Shown: positions 10,802 through 22,869 of the stretch, piece after piece
How the letters are laid out: every line of letters starts with the position of its first letter
How positions within the stretch are numbered: position 1 is the stretch's first letter
Source: Sisyra terminalis
Taxonomy: Eukaryota > Arthropoda > Insecta > Neuroptera > Sisyridae
Assembly (NCBI GenBank): GCA_958496175.1
Contig: OY292279.1
Coordinates: 10,478,001-10,542,000 of the forward strand
Reading direction: 5' to 3'
DNA: 64,000 bases
Translations under genes and position numbers: made by a program
Notes under the pieces: model-generated
What the model was told of the DNA's origin: nothing
The model's database searches: none
Seen by the model: only the letters and a program-made list of their open reading frames with translations

Positions 10802-11707
10802 ATTGTAAATTTAAATTAACTTTAATATTTTGTAAACATTTTACTATAGCAATTGATTATTCTTGAGAGAAATTTCAACCACTTGGAAATACTTGGTGTT
10901 TACTAAATAAATCTTGATACTTATTTAATGTATGAAAAAGAAATTACAAGTAATTGCCAATACAAAGGACCAAATACGGGAATTACACTCTTTATATCAA
11001 TTTCTTATCCTGTTGCGTATTTCGTAAGAAGAAAGGACAATGTTTCAGAGGTATTCATCATGAAGAATAATTGCTGTGTTGCAAACAATTTCAGGTAAAT
11101 TAAAAATGTAAACACGTGGAATTTCTCATTTCTTATCGACATAATATATATATAATTGTATCTTATATATTTATTTTAAGTTACTCTCAAAAAGGATTAA
11201 TTGCCATAAAAATGCAAACTTATTAATTTATTTATGTAGAATTGTATAGTCTTTCAATCAATTTTAAAAACATAAATTTTTATCTGTAATAATCATTTAA
11301 CCTTTATGCATACATACAACTATGGTTCATAATAATCTTATTAGTAATATAAATAATAAGTAATAGAAGTAATACCTAATTATTATAAATTAACTTTCGT
11401 TTAACAATTTTTAAACGAAAAAAGACTTACTTTTATAAAATACTAAGTCAATTTTTTTCCAATCCAGCAATGGACTATTACAGTAAATCTTTGATAATAT
11501 TGAAATTGGATTTGAAGTTCTTCAATATTTAAAGCTTAATGGCTTTCGTATATGCGAATGAATGATTTACTGAATAATATTTGAATTGCCCTCTTACATT
11601 TATAATTTGACAATAAATTTTTGATAGATTTTACCTTTGAAAGTTGAAATTGACAAAATTGAAACAACAAAAAGGACAACGAATATGGCAATTTAAAGTT
11701 TAAGAAA

Positions 11708-11846
11708 TCCTGTTAAAAATGGTATTTAAAGGCATTTAAAATGTTCAAAAATCCCATAAAACCCATTAGAAGTCGATTAAAGTTATTACAAGTATTTTTA
11801 ATGTAATAATCTCTAAATGCCTTTTTTAAACAGGGATAATTAAATG
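11708..11846. mobile_element. small inverted-repeat element (CTGTTAAAAA family)
   Basis: The ends read CCTGTTAAAAATGGTATTTAAAGGCATTTAAA and, inverted, AAATGCCTTTTTTAAACAGGG. Related copies or fragments are at about 26213-26340, 30783-30856 and 46650-46704. It interrupts copy 2 of the duplicated module. Confidence 0.5.
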
Positions 11847-12254
11847 CCTCCTAAGTTGATGATAAAAAAATAACAAAGAATAACAAAAAATATGAGGAAA
11901 AAAGTTAAAGGTAGAAAGATTCAGTGATATCGGATCACTTCGATATTTTCACTGGCTAAGATCCACGGGAAGTTGAGGAATTATAAATTTCAATTGACCC
12001 CTTTGATAAAAATGTAATGGTAATAACCGAAAGACAGAACGTAGGTATAGATAAAGATTAATCATTCAATTACTCCGGAGAAAATATGTAAAATAGAATC
12101 ATGAAATAGTTTGACAAAACTTGACCGCTAATTTAAATGTAATTACTGCTCTAAAGATGACTTATTAATATCTAAAATAGATACAAACTTAAAGACACTA
12201 AATACAAGAAATCAATAAAGTATTAACATGAAATGGAAGCTTAATATTTTGATA

Positions 12255-13030
12255 GCTTTTTGCGATAGTAATTTAGTAAGTACTTAAAATCTCTGGCAAA
12301 AGATCGAAAACTAATGCGAACAAACTTAAGAATTTAAATCAGTATTAATTGAGTTCATGATAAAAATGCGATAGTATAAAATCGAATGTAAAGCGAACGA
12401 TTTCATCTACTTGACAGTAACTAAACAAGTTCGAAAGCACTGTAGTAAAGGAACTCGAAAATTGATGGAATATTGATTCCAAAAGCACACCAAATGGGGT
12501 AAAATACTAAAAAAATAGCAAAAGATCTTAACTAATGCGAACCACTTAACTGACGGAATATTGAGTTCAAGTAGCAATTATGTTATCAAAATTTTAATGG
12601 AAAAAATTCGAAAGCACTGCGAAAGAATTCAAACAATTGACGGATACTGAGTTCAAGTAGCAACAATAATAATAAAAATGCGATAGTAAAAGCTCAAAAG
12701 TGTATCAAAAGAACTCAAGAACTGATCTTTTAAGTTTAATAGCGAATTTAAGAACCTTTTGTATTAAAAACTCGAAAGCAATGCGAAAAAACTCGAAAAA
12801 TTGACGGATTATTGAGTTCAAGTAGCAAACCTCTTGGCTTTATTGTGGTGGTAAATGTATGGAGTGCTTAAAAATTTTGGCAAAATTTTAAATTTAATGA
12901 GAACTTAAAAATGATACTGATCAAGTTTTGAGGTCAAGTAGCAAATTTGGTAACAAAATTACAATAATGACAAATCGAAAGCACAGCGAACGAACTCAAA
13001 AAATTGACGGAAACTGAGTTCAAGTAGCGA
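12255..13030 (+). repeat. stem-loop repeat array, copy 2
   Basis: Same sub-repeats as 7935-9110, with examples at about 12452, 12627, 12789 and 12991. The last one (12991-13030) is identical over 40 bases to 9061-9100. The array is shorter than in copy 1 because one higher-order unit is missing. Confidence 0.7.
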
Positions 13031-13550
13031 AAGCTATGAAAATGTTTACGTAAAAGCTCGAAATCATGGCGAATGAACTCAAGAAACTGATGTAGTCTTA
13101 AGTTTTAATAGCAAACAGAATTGATTCTTTTGCGATGGCAGATTTAAAATAGTACTTGTAAGCTTGGAATAGATGGGAACGAGTTTCAAGAGTTGACTAA
13201 GGAATACTTTATTTGATGACCTATCAAAATTGTTCGATTTACCGAGCCATAACTATTCAAATTATAGAAAGATAACGACGTAAGAGAAGCCACTAAAAAC
13301 TGATTGGTTAAAATGTTAGCTTTTCCTATTGTCTTCAACACTTCGGGGACTTGAACTATTCGTGCAACTAATTCGGGACGAATTGATGTCTTTAAAAAAT
13401 GAATTTCCAGGAGAATGCTGCCGATCTCATGGGTGACCAGAATAGCCAATGTTTCTATCATAAAAGAAGTCAAGTTCTACTAAAGTTTCTTTTCACTAGC
13501 GTATGGATGAATTTTTGGATTTTTCGAACATATTCGTGCAGTCCAATATC

Positions 13551-13622
13551 ATGGAAAAAGTAATTTACAAGGACGACTTTAAAGGAAAAGGAACCGTAGG
13601 TGATTTCTCATCCGTGGAATAA
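13551..13622 (+). CDS. small ORF, 23 aa, conserved in both modules (copy 2)
   Basis: Same 24-codon frame as at 9647-9718. The identity extends past the stop (TAAAAGGGGAGGAATATCTC in both), so conservation is not restricted to coding sequence, which weakens the case for translation. Confidence 0.3.
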   Translation: MEKVIYKDDFKGKGTVGDFSSVE

Positions 13623-14406
13623 AAGGGGAGGAATATCTCGTGGATTCGAGATTTGCAGCAAAAGGATATAATCAATGAAGAAGTGAAGACATTCACAACA
13701 CTATGAGTGATAACCATATTAAAAACCATACAACTGCAACAATGTTGCGATTAAAAAGACGAAGGAAAATGAACGTCTGGATTTTTCTCTGATAAATCAA
13801 ATCAGGAACCTATAAAACTCTTTTACTGTAGAAAACACGAATGTATGATATATTTTTCATTGCCTAAAATTTCAAGAAATTATTTCAAAATGTAGATATA
13901 ATACCAAATATCCGAAGTACAATGGATATTGGAAAGTAAAAACTATCAAAAATGTGTTGAAATCAATCTCTCTTGTCTAATACCAAAGAATAATTAATTT
14001 CCTTAAAATTGTTTCAATTTAATATTAACTGTGAAATTTCATTATATCAAATTATATTTTGAAAGAGGAATTAAATGTTTTTCAAATAGCATTAACGTAA
14101 CATAATAGAATATTGGTTTAAAACCAGTTTCAATTAATAAGCCCATTGAATTCTTTGAGTTCTTAATACTGTGAATAAGAATTTTTTTTTTTAAATTTTT
14201 CCAAGAGATATTGTCTCATAATAGGATTAATTTTTTTTTAATAAAATTGTTGAAAAAGTTAAATTGAAATAAAAGGTATCACAATTTTTTTGTTCAAGAT
14301 TATAATGAAACACTAATTATCTTTGTATAAAAGTTGTAATCTTATTTTCAATAACAATCATTTAATGTACTTAATATTTTCTAAAACAAGTGTTAATAAT
14401 TAAATG

Positions 14407-14455
14407 CTCGGTGGGTGGTTGGGAGGTTCATTTTCGGGCCTTCTGCCCGAAAATG
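14407..14455 (+). other. G-rich motif plus hairpin, copy 2a
   Basis: Identical 20-base G-rich motif (14407-14426) followed by CATTTTCGGGC..GCCCGAAAATG, here a perfect 11-pair stem with loop CTTCT. Confidence 0.6.
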
Positions 14456-14667
14456 TTTAAAAATATTTGACGTTTAGTGTATAATTATTTTTTTTTCGAA
14501 AACACAATTGTATTAAACTTTTAACTTTGGCTGAAAATTGATTGAAAAATTATTCAGTTCTATGTATCTTTTTGTACACTTTTGAAACTTATATGTTACT
14601 TAGTTTGATAAAAGAACTTTTATTAGTTTTAAATTTTATATTAAATTTTTGTAAAGATAAATTAAAG

Positions 14668-14708
14668 CTCGGTGGGTGGTTGGGAGGCAAAGTACGAGCT
14701 TCTTGCTC
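14668..14708 (+). other. G-rich motif plus hairpin, copy 2b
   Basis: Identical G-rich motif (14668-14687) followed by GAGCTTCTTGCTC at 14696-14708, as in copy 1b. Confidence 0.6.
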
Positions 14709-15562
14709 TTTGTAAATTTAAATTAACTTCAATATTTTGAAAATATTTTTCTATGGCAATTAATCATTTTTCATGGAAATTTCAACCTCTTGTAAATACT
14801 TACGATAATAATTTTAAACTTGGAATTTCTTCTACTTTAATTTATTGCAGTCAAACAACTGATAACTGTTTTTATTTTTCAAACTTGAGAATGTAAGTTT
14901 TTCTTAAGAAAATATCAAATTTGCTCCTCTATAAACACATATAACATAAATGTTTATTATCTTTTCCAGAAACATCTTCATCAAATTTTTTTGCTACATA
15001 ATTTGGAGAAAAGACGCAATTTAATGAAACCCTTATCAGCCATTTTATCTTTTCGATCATCATTATAATATTTGAACTATAAAAAAGGAAACCGAGAAAA
15101 TTGTTTTCAAAGAAAAAATGGTGAGTTTTACTTATGCTTTTTTCTTCTGTACAAGTAGAAAATGTTTTGATAAATATTCCACACCAAAAAAGTTTTAAAG
15201 ATCACCCTAATTAGTATCAACTTCTTAAAATTAGGAAGATAAATTTTAAAAGTGAAATTCTTCCAGTCTAAAATACTGTTCAATGTTGAACTTGGAGGCC
15301 TCTAAACTTTCCTTAAAATAAATATTTGTTCTTAAATCTGTAAATGAAGTGGGTGGAAAAGGTATATAGCAAAACATAAATTACATAAATACATCGTTTA
15401 TTTTCCCATTATAACAAAAAAAAAACATATAAATAAATTAAACAAATAACCATTATATAACATTTGTTAACGGTTGGAATGTACAAAAATTCTGATAAAA
15501 AACCACATCGAAAAAGTCCTTTTTTACTTTCTTAAGTTATTTGTTATTGACAAAAAGACGTT

Positions 15563-18500
15563 CTAAGCTTGATAAGTGCTAGCCGAAACATTACCACCAC
15601 ATCCGGTCCAATTAGTATGCACGAATTTACCTTCTTGGCCCAATATTTCATAAGTATGAGCACCAAAGTAATCACGTTGAGCCTAAAAAAAAACAACGTT
15701 AATTGAAAAATGTTAATCAAATTATAGTTACAAAAAATTTACCTGTAATAAATTAGCGGGTAATCGTTCGGCACGATATCCATCGTAAAAAGCAAGAGCC
15801 GTACTAAAAGCTGGAACAGGAACTCCAATTTTCGCGGAAGTTGCCACAACTTCACGCCATCCCTCTTGGCAACGACTAACGGCATCGATGAAAAACGGTG
15901 CTAGTAACAAGTTACTCAATTTCGAGTCATTAACAAAGGCCTCTTTAATATCTCCCAAGAATACACTAAAACAAATCTCTGATATCTTCTCCGATATTTC
16001 TCTATTTTAATCTTTTGGTATACCTTCGAATAATGCATCCACCTCGCCACATAAGTGCAATAGCACCGTAATCCAAGTTCCATAAGTGAACGTTACCGGC
16101 TTCCCGTAACAACATAAATCCTTGGGCATAAGAAACAATCTTACTGGCATAAAGTGCTTGGCGGATTTGTTCCAAAAATAGTTTCTTGTCTTTTGGTGTA
16201 AAATTAGCGGAAGTTGGTCCTGGTAATTTTTTACTTGCCACCAACCGTTCTTTTTGCAACGCCGATAAACATCGTCCAAACACGGCTTCACCAATCAAAG
16301 TCACTGGAATTCCATACTGTAACGCTGCAATAGCCGTCCATTTACCAGTTCCCTTTTGGCCGGCACAATCTCGAATTTTTTCAAGCAAATATTTGCCTAA
16401 AACACAATTAAGTTTGTCCAAATAACAACTAAAACATCCTCTTTTAAAAACGAACCATCAGTGTCTTTGTAGCGTAAAATTTCCTTTGTGATTTCAATGA
16501 GAAAACTGTCCAATTCACCCTTGTTCCATTCTTCGAAGGCGTTGGCCATTTCTTCTTGATTTAATCCAATGGCTCTCATAAGATCATAGGCTTCGCCTAT
16601 CAGTTGCATGTCTCCGTATTCAATGCCATTGTGAACCATTTTAACGAAATGACCGGCACCGTCGGCTCCAACCCAATCACAACACGGTTGATTATCAACT
16701 TTAGCGCAAATTGCCTTAAAAATAAATTTAAATTATCAAAGTTTGTAAACAAAAACTGTTGACCAATTAATCAAAATAAGATATTTTTTTTCGCTGACTT
16801 TGAACAGTTATACTGTGTATACAATATATAAAATATATTGCAGTCCAATTTATGTAGTATAATCTGATATAATAATATATAAAAATCATACCACAAACAT
16901 AAATTTGAACCGAAGTTCAAACAAAACTATTCGTGCCGTATTGCCCAGATACGTATTTCGATTGCCAAGTAATCTTCATCAGTGGTCATCAAGTAGTTTG
17001 GATCACTCTGTAACTGCTTTGTGATGAAACTACTCGATGACCACTGATGAAGATTGCTTGGCTATCGAAATACGTATCTGGGCAATACGTCACGAATATT
17101 TATGTTTGAACTTCTGTTCAAATTTATATTTGTGGTATGATTTTTATATAGTATTATATTAAATTATGCCACATAAATTGGACTGCAATATATTTTATAT
17201 ATTGTGTACTAGCTGATCCCCGCGACTTCGTCTGCGTAACGTAAATAGATATGTTGGAAATAGATAGAAAGCGTGGAAGGAAATTCGAATATTTTATTTA
17301 TTTTCAATAACAATAATTGATTTTCAAATTTCTCTAAGATCGAAGAAAAATGGTTTTGAAGATTTTATTTTTTGATTGATAATGAAATATATGACAAAAA
17401 ATTGCTCCCTCAATGTTAAATAATTGCTCCAGGTCACAATCATTGGTTCATAAAAATTAGATTTTAAAAAAGTTTGATTGTTGAAAAACAAACAAAAATT
17501 AAAAACTGCCTCTTTGGTATTTGGTATAAGTACCTACTTCCTGAATTTTCATACTAATTAAGTGAAATGACGTTATTTAAAATGTTGTTATTAAAATGAC
17601 ATAACAAAAACAGACACTTATTATTAATTCATTATTTATAAATTTTTAACACTTATAAAATTAAAAATTTCGATTGTTGATTAACTCTATATTTGCTCAT
17701 ACAAACTTAGTGACCTCTTTTACTCTTTTAGGGTAGAAATTTTCAAAAAAAAGGCATTACGCTATAAACATCAACTATGTGTTTTGTATATATAAAGGTT
17801 TATGTTTCAAAGAGGCAATTTTTTTAAATTTAAATTGAATTTACTGTGCTTTTTATCAGTTCAACTAAAAATATTTTTACAGACTATTTTCTAACTTTTA
17901 ATTACCTTTCCAATGATATATAACTCACCTGTCTAGTGTAAAAATTTATGTTTTCATCCCTAAGGAATACCTTCCCTTATTATTTTTTTGGAATGATAAG
18001 TAGCCTATAGTTTGTGGGAAATGTCTTGTTGTATCTTAATACCAAACTTCATTAAATTTGGTTGTTCCATTCTTTAGTTAAATAGGGACACACAGACAGA
18101 CAGACAGACAGACAAAAATTTTAAAAATGTTAAATTTGGAGTAAGGACCTCTTGAAACAAATATTTACCCTAAAATTGGGTTCAAAATCGAAATGTACAG
18201 ACAGACGTAAGAATTTTATATATTAGTATAGATGTATACACAATGTTGACCAATTACCTGGAAGATTGGTTTGATGTGGGGCCAAGCGGCCGCATGGCCA
18301 CCCGGCATTAACGATGGTCCATATCGGGCACCTTCTTCTCCGCCACTAACTCCAGAACCGACAAACAACAAACCTTTTTGTGCCAAATCTTTGCATCGCC
18401 GTTGTGTGTCCGTGTATTCCGAATTGCCACCATCGATAATGATATCCCCCTTGTTCAACAGTGGGACTAATTGAGTAATAAAATCATCCACAGCTTGACC

Positions 18501-21500
18501 AGCTAAAAAATTATATTGTACTATAAGAATTACCCACGCAATTGTATACTTTATACCTTTTACGAGCAACATAACACGTTTTGGCGATTTCAATTTGGAG
18601 ACCATGTCTTGTAAGGATGTGGCACCAACGACGGAGGTTCCTTTCGCTTCATTTTCCAGGAAATGTTTGACCTTGTCAACCGTTCGATTGTAGGCAACGA
18701 CCACGAAACCATGGTCTGCCATGTTTAAGATTAGATTTTGGCCCATAACGGCCAAACCGATCAAGGCAATATCTCCAACTCTAAACAAAAAAAAAATAGG
18801 GACTCTTTTAGATTTTGTTTATGCAAAGTTAATTTTAAACTAAAAATCAGGGAAATCCAAAAAATAACTTAAATATCTGGGGAAATTTAAAAATTAGTTA
18901 TGTCTGTAGATAGGCAGCCTCGCATTACACTGATGACATATTAGTTGCCTATACGAACTGTCTTCTATGATTTTAGTTTGGGGGATATTTACTCTATAAG
19001 GGTTGATTTTATCAAGGTAAACTATAAAAAAAAAAAACTAAAATTAGATTTGTCAATTTTATAATAGATAATTTCAGTTAATTAATTAAAGATTTCTACA
19101 TAAACTTCTTCCTACTGTTTTATTTTTCACTTTCTTTAAATCACAAATTTGATATGCTATTCAATTAATGCATTTTACCTTGGCTTTGGTGTTTTTGATA
19201 AAAGTGCATATAATATAATAAACGTGCGTATTGAGTGGGTCTATTGGTAAAATTTGAATTTTGTTAATTGGAACAATACCCACGTCTTGCTACTGGATTA
19301 TTAGGAAATTCTAAACCAGTTCCAAACCGACATTCACTTTGTTAATATGTTTGATCTTTAACAATTAAATATTGTTTTTTTTTTTGAATATGAATTTGAT
19401 CATATTAATAATTGAGTTTTCGTTTAACATCAACACTAACAATTCAAATTCAAAATTTGATTATTGAAAAATGGCAAATTCGTTGGAAATCAAATGTTTA
19501 ATCAATTATTGAAAACTTAGGTACCTAGAGTTGAAGTTCATTTTACGAAAATTGATTTGGGTATAAGATTTTGTTATTGGATCAGAGGAAAAACAAGCGA
19601 AAGGCGAAAGTGGATTCGATTTTGTTAATTTAACCATCGAAGTCCAAAAAAATTCATAGCTATGAAACGTCACATGGGGTTTGGAGAAAATTATAATCAA
19701 TCAAGAGATCCAGGAAGAAAGGTGACATTTTTGAAGTACAATATAATCTCACTAATCCGGCACTTCGATAGATCGGCATGTCCAATAATCCGGCACCCTC
19801 CGCCCACGCCTTTCTCACCCCTCTATACCTGTGCGCTATATAAAATTCTTTATTTTATTCATTACCTATGATTTTTACTATAATCCAGTAATCCGAACAT
19901 TTTTAATAGTGCCGGATTCGTGAGATTACACTGTAATTGATTCTTCATCGTATTAATGACGTCAGAAAGCACATGGCGAAGTTCTTTTGATACCGTGAAC
20001 AAGTTAAATGAATATTCAAAATGAAAACGAACTTTTGTCAATTATCTTACTGTACATTCTTCCTTAGTTTAATTACCAGGAAATCCACACGTAGATTAAA
20101 TCAGGGGTCCCCAATTTTATACGCCTCCAGGTACCTAATACCCGCAGAATATTTCACATGTGTCCTTTACCGATTTTTAGTTTTTAAATATATAACTTAA
20201 TATTTCCAAATGGCATTTTAAACTAAACAATCCTCATTTAACATTTTAGGAGGAGTATAAAGCAACTATTTGTAGTGAAACTAGTGCAGCGGCTCTAAAA
20301 CGGTGGTACGCAAAATCATAGTTGGTACAATGGTACGCGAGTACTTCTTAGCAAAAGGAACCAATATAAATTAAAAATGGTAATTGAAAAATCATTACTT
20401 TTATTTAAAGTAACCAACTTCAGTAGTTATAAAGAACTTGATCTGTTTAAAAAACACTTTTGAAATCATTTAATTTAAAAGGCCTGTTGGTTTCTGTTTT
20501 AATATGGCGGAAATACATTGATATTGATAGAACGCCAAAAAATCATGAGATAGAGATAAATGTTGTCTTTGTTACACTCTACCAGAAGTCAATTTATTGT
20601 TATTTGTCATTAATGGCAGCAAAATATAAATTTAGTTAGCATCCTTTTTTATTTTGTTTCTATTAGGCTGGTTCTACAATTAGTCGCTTGTCGTTGACGG
20701 GATTCGCTATTCGGTTGTCGTGAGTCGTTAGTCGGGAGATAAACGGTAATTATTGGCGTAACGACATTTATTTGTTTATTAACAATTATTTGACACAACC
20801 TAAATGCGAACGATCCATATTTGGGAGTTGTTTACAATGAATATCCATGGTTGCCATGTTTTATAAATTAGAACAACAAAAATAATATGCTGTCGTTTGT
20901 CGTAAGTCGGGACAAGTTGAGCATTGGCCAACTCTGTCCACGACAACGACAGCTCATTACGACAACTTTCAAATGCTGTCAAAGTCAACACGCATGCGCC
21001 CGACAGACGACAAGCGACTAATTGTAGAACCAGCCTTAGTTGTTAGTTTGTAATGTACGGAACTTATAGTCTCATTTGTCAACTACTTCCGGGGACACTT
21101 TATCGTGCTGAATTTTGGCTCACCTACTTATTTTCAACGATAACGCATGAATCCGTTGTAAAATTTAATAACCACCAAGTGTTTCTACTTTAATTAAGTA
21201 TTTCACTTTGAAAAAAAATAAGTCAATTTAATGGCAGTTGAAACAAATGACAACAATTAGTTAGTTCAAATTTGAGACAGTGATTGACAAAAAGACTAAA
21301 AAAAAAAAGAGGGTAACGTTTCGTAGCACGTCTGATCACTGACCATATTTGTGTCTTTGTCCTTTTTTATTACATGTACCTCAGCTTTTCTATCACTCAT
21401 TTTTCCTATCAACCTTTAAAATAAGCTAATTAAGTAAATGTTTTAGGGCTCAAAACTAACCATAGTAATTTTTAATTGGAGTAACTAGTGATTTGTAGTT

Positions 21501-22869
21501 CTATTAGGACACATTAAGTAGTACGTCACTAAAAATATTGCCAACCGCTAATCTAGTAAACCGCAGGGTTTATCTTAGGGATCATCCGTTTAAGATTTCC
21601 GTTTTTTTTTTTTTTTGATTTTTCCCGCTTACCCCTTTATTCTTCTTCATCTCTTCTCTCTCGTGAACATTCTTATAACAACTTATCGAAGAAAAAACAT
21701 TTGAAACTTCTGAATGATTTTTTTTTATTTTCCGGAAAACCAACCCACTACCCTTTTGATTTAATTTTTGAAACTATCCTCCCCCTTTTGCTGCCCCCTT
21801 TAGTTCTATATAAAAATAGATAGTTTTTTCTTATTATTGGTGGTATCTCCTTTGAAAATATCACGCAAATGTCCCATGTTAGGTATAATAATAAATTACG
21901 TAAAAAAATTAAAAAATTTTTTTAAGAAATTTGTTTGGTAAACTTAAAATATAATATCCTTAGTCATAATATTATCGCACGATTTTATTATTATCTTTCA
22001 TTCTATGAATCTTGAAAATATTCTAGAGATAAGGAAACGGAAATGGCAATGAAGTTATGATTTATTTTCATCCAATATATTTTAGAGCTTCAATGATCTA
22101 CAAAAAACGTTTTTAAGTCCCAAAATACATAATTTTATGTAGGTATTGAGTTGCTATACGGTTAACTTAAATGACTTAAATTTTCCGCCCCCTTCGATTA
22201 TTAAATGGGCTCCTTGTGGGGCTTAGCCCCACATAAGGGAAACTAGCTTCACCTATTATATAAAAGCTCAACTATTATTCAACATAAACAGTTTCCATGG
22301 TAACTACATTTGACATTAAACTTATAAATGTCAAATTGAATTTATATGTATAAAAAATTTAAAGTTATAAGTATTTGGTTTATTCAAGGTTTTTGATGTA
22401 ATTTAAAAGACTATATAGAGACAATGTATGAGTTAAGATAAAATTAATTTCTTTTAAATTAATAGGTTTATCGATCTTTTAACATATTGATCTTTTACGT
22501 CAATCGTTTAACGTCAGAAATCATATTATACTTTGGTATATGTAAATTGCAGTTTGCCGCCATGGCCGTTGAAATATTATGCAAACTAGTAAATGAAATA
22601 TTTTAGTTCCAATCGTTGGTTAATTAGTAAAAGACAGGAAATTTGTGGTCAGTAATTAGTTGAGAAGGAAAATATGTACAAGTATTGTACGGCACAATGC
22701 ATTGTAAATGTAATTCCGATGATCTGTAAAAATGCTTATGTATGAAATTTGACCTTTGTCAATGACTTGACATTTTTCTTTAAGTGTAATTAATTGAAAT
22801 TTTTTACAGTTGATTTAAAATTTCGTATTTAAATAAAAGCCAAAAAATTAATACTTACGGTTCTCCCAT
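15563..22869 (-). CDS. Pgd: 6-phosphogluconate dehydrogenase, decarboxylating
   Basis: Seven exons: 22869-22859, 18780-18557, 18502-18258, 16714-16456, 16396-16024, 15965-15743, 15682-15563. They join in frame to 484 residues, the usual length (human 483). The enzyme oxidises 6-phosphogluconate to ribulose 5-phosphate plus CO2 with NADP+ in the cytosolic pentose phosphate pathway. Visible motifs: Rossmann GLAVMGQNL (about 11-19), [29 protein letters not shown], the catalytic segment [17 protein letters not shown] with the conserved Lys, Asn and Glu, and C-terminal HTNWTG. All introns are GT/AG; the exon 4 donor (GGTTCG) is weak. Exon 1 carries only 11 coding bases (MGEP) and intron 1 is about 4.1 kb with several transposons. 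Intron 3 has been enlarged by a family A element directly behind its donor. Confidence 0.95.
16770..18243 (-). mobile_element. palindromic retroelement-like repeat, family A copy 1 (interrupted)
   Basis: Bounded by a 13 bp direct repeat TGTTGACCAATTA (16757-16769 and 18244-18256). The inverted arms (about 16812-16995 and 17030-17208) start with CTGTGTATACAATATATA and include ATTGCCCAGATACGTATTTC. The left end has CGCTGACTTTGAACAG next to an A/T-rich tail. Another element (17209-18234) is inserted near the right end. On the arm reading plus, CTGATGAAGATTGCTTGG...ATCGAAATACG resembles a hammerhead core but has extra bases. The right target copy contains the Pgd exon 3 donor. Confidence 0.75.
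17209..18234 (+). mobile_element. unclassified interspersed element nested in family A copy 1
   Basis: It starts CTAGCTGATCCCCGCGACTT and ends TTTTATATATTAGTATAGA, flanked by a 4 bp repeat TGTA (left end of the interrupted arm and 18233-18236). A GACA-type microsatellite lies at about 18092-18113. The same head occurs at 43734. This head-and-tail wording is widespread in insect genomes; class unresolved (SINE, Helitron or LINE derivative). Confidence 0.6.
19739..19933. mobile_element. pogo/Tigger-like miniature transposon
   Basis: Terminal inverted repeats of about 25 bp (left TAATCTCACTAATCCGGCAC, right GTGCCGGATTCGTGAGATTA) flanked by TA at 19737-19738 and 19934-19935. TA duplication and CAGTGTAATCTC-type ends fit the Tc1/mariner-pogo group. 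It lies in Pgd intron 1 and has no coding capacity. Confidence 0.65.
20102..20350. mobile_element. hAT-like transposon fragments
   Basis: CAGGGGTCCCCAA at about 20103 and CAGCGGCTCTAAAACGGTGG at about 20287 followed by GGTACGC words are characteristic hAT end sequences. I could not pair them into one intact element. Confidence 0.4.
20666..21035. mobile_element. PIF/Harbinger-like miniature transposon
   Basis: Inverted ends GGCTGGTTCTACAATTAGTC at 20666 and GACTAATTGTAGAACCAGCC ending at 21035, flanked by TTA at 20663-20665 and 21036-21038. The 3 bp TTA duplication fits the PIF/Harbinger group. 370 bp, non-coding, in Pgd intron 1. Confidence 0.75.

Larger units (their letters stand above)
7050..10950. 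repeat. duplicated module, copy 1
   Basis: Collinear with 11130-14850. Matching landmarks: AAGAATTAATTGCCATAAAA (7130; 11197), GATAATATTGAAATTGGATT (7412; 11491), TTTTTGCGATAGTAA-type array start (7938; 12256), the block 9280-9880 against 13190-13790, and the G-rich motifs (10501 and 10761; 14407 and 14668). Offset falls from about 4.07 kb to 3.9 kb because of internal length differences. Conservation is uneven: the block around 9640-9800 is nearly identical while AT-rich parts are clearly diverged. Confidence 0.75.
11130..14850. repeat. duplicated module, copy 2
   Basis: Second copy of the module at 7050-10950, same orientation and order of parts. It contains an extra short insertion (11708-11846, a small inverted-repeat element) and lacks the exons-like segment found at 6060-7030 upstream of copy 1. 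Confidence 0.75.
4700..15119 (+). ncRNA. candidate long non-coding RNA locus or large structured repeat
   Basis: No recognisable protein gene lies here, yet the region shows RNA-gene features on the plus strand: splice-like signals (donor GGTAAGTAA at 4876-4884, pyrimidine tract plus CAG at 5441-5451, acceptor TTTTCCAG before 14972 and donor GTGAGT at 15120), a duplicated module of about 4 kb (about 7.05-10.9 and 11.13-14.8 kb), arrays of potential stem-loops, and G-rich motifs followed by hairpins. The phrase GCGTATTTCGTAGGAAGAA occurs at 5967 and, slightly changed, at 11015, marking related module starts. A transposon or satellite explanation is possible; transcription, strand and ends are inferred only. 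Confidence 0.4.
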
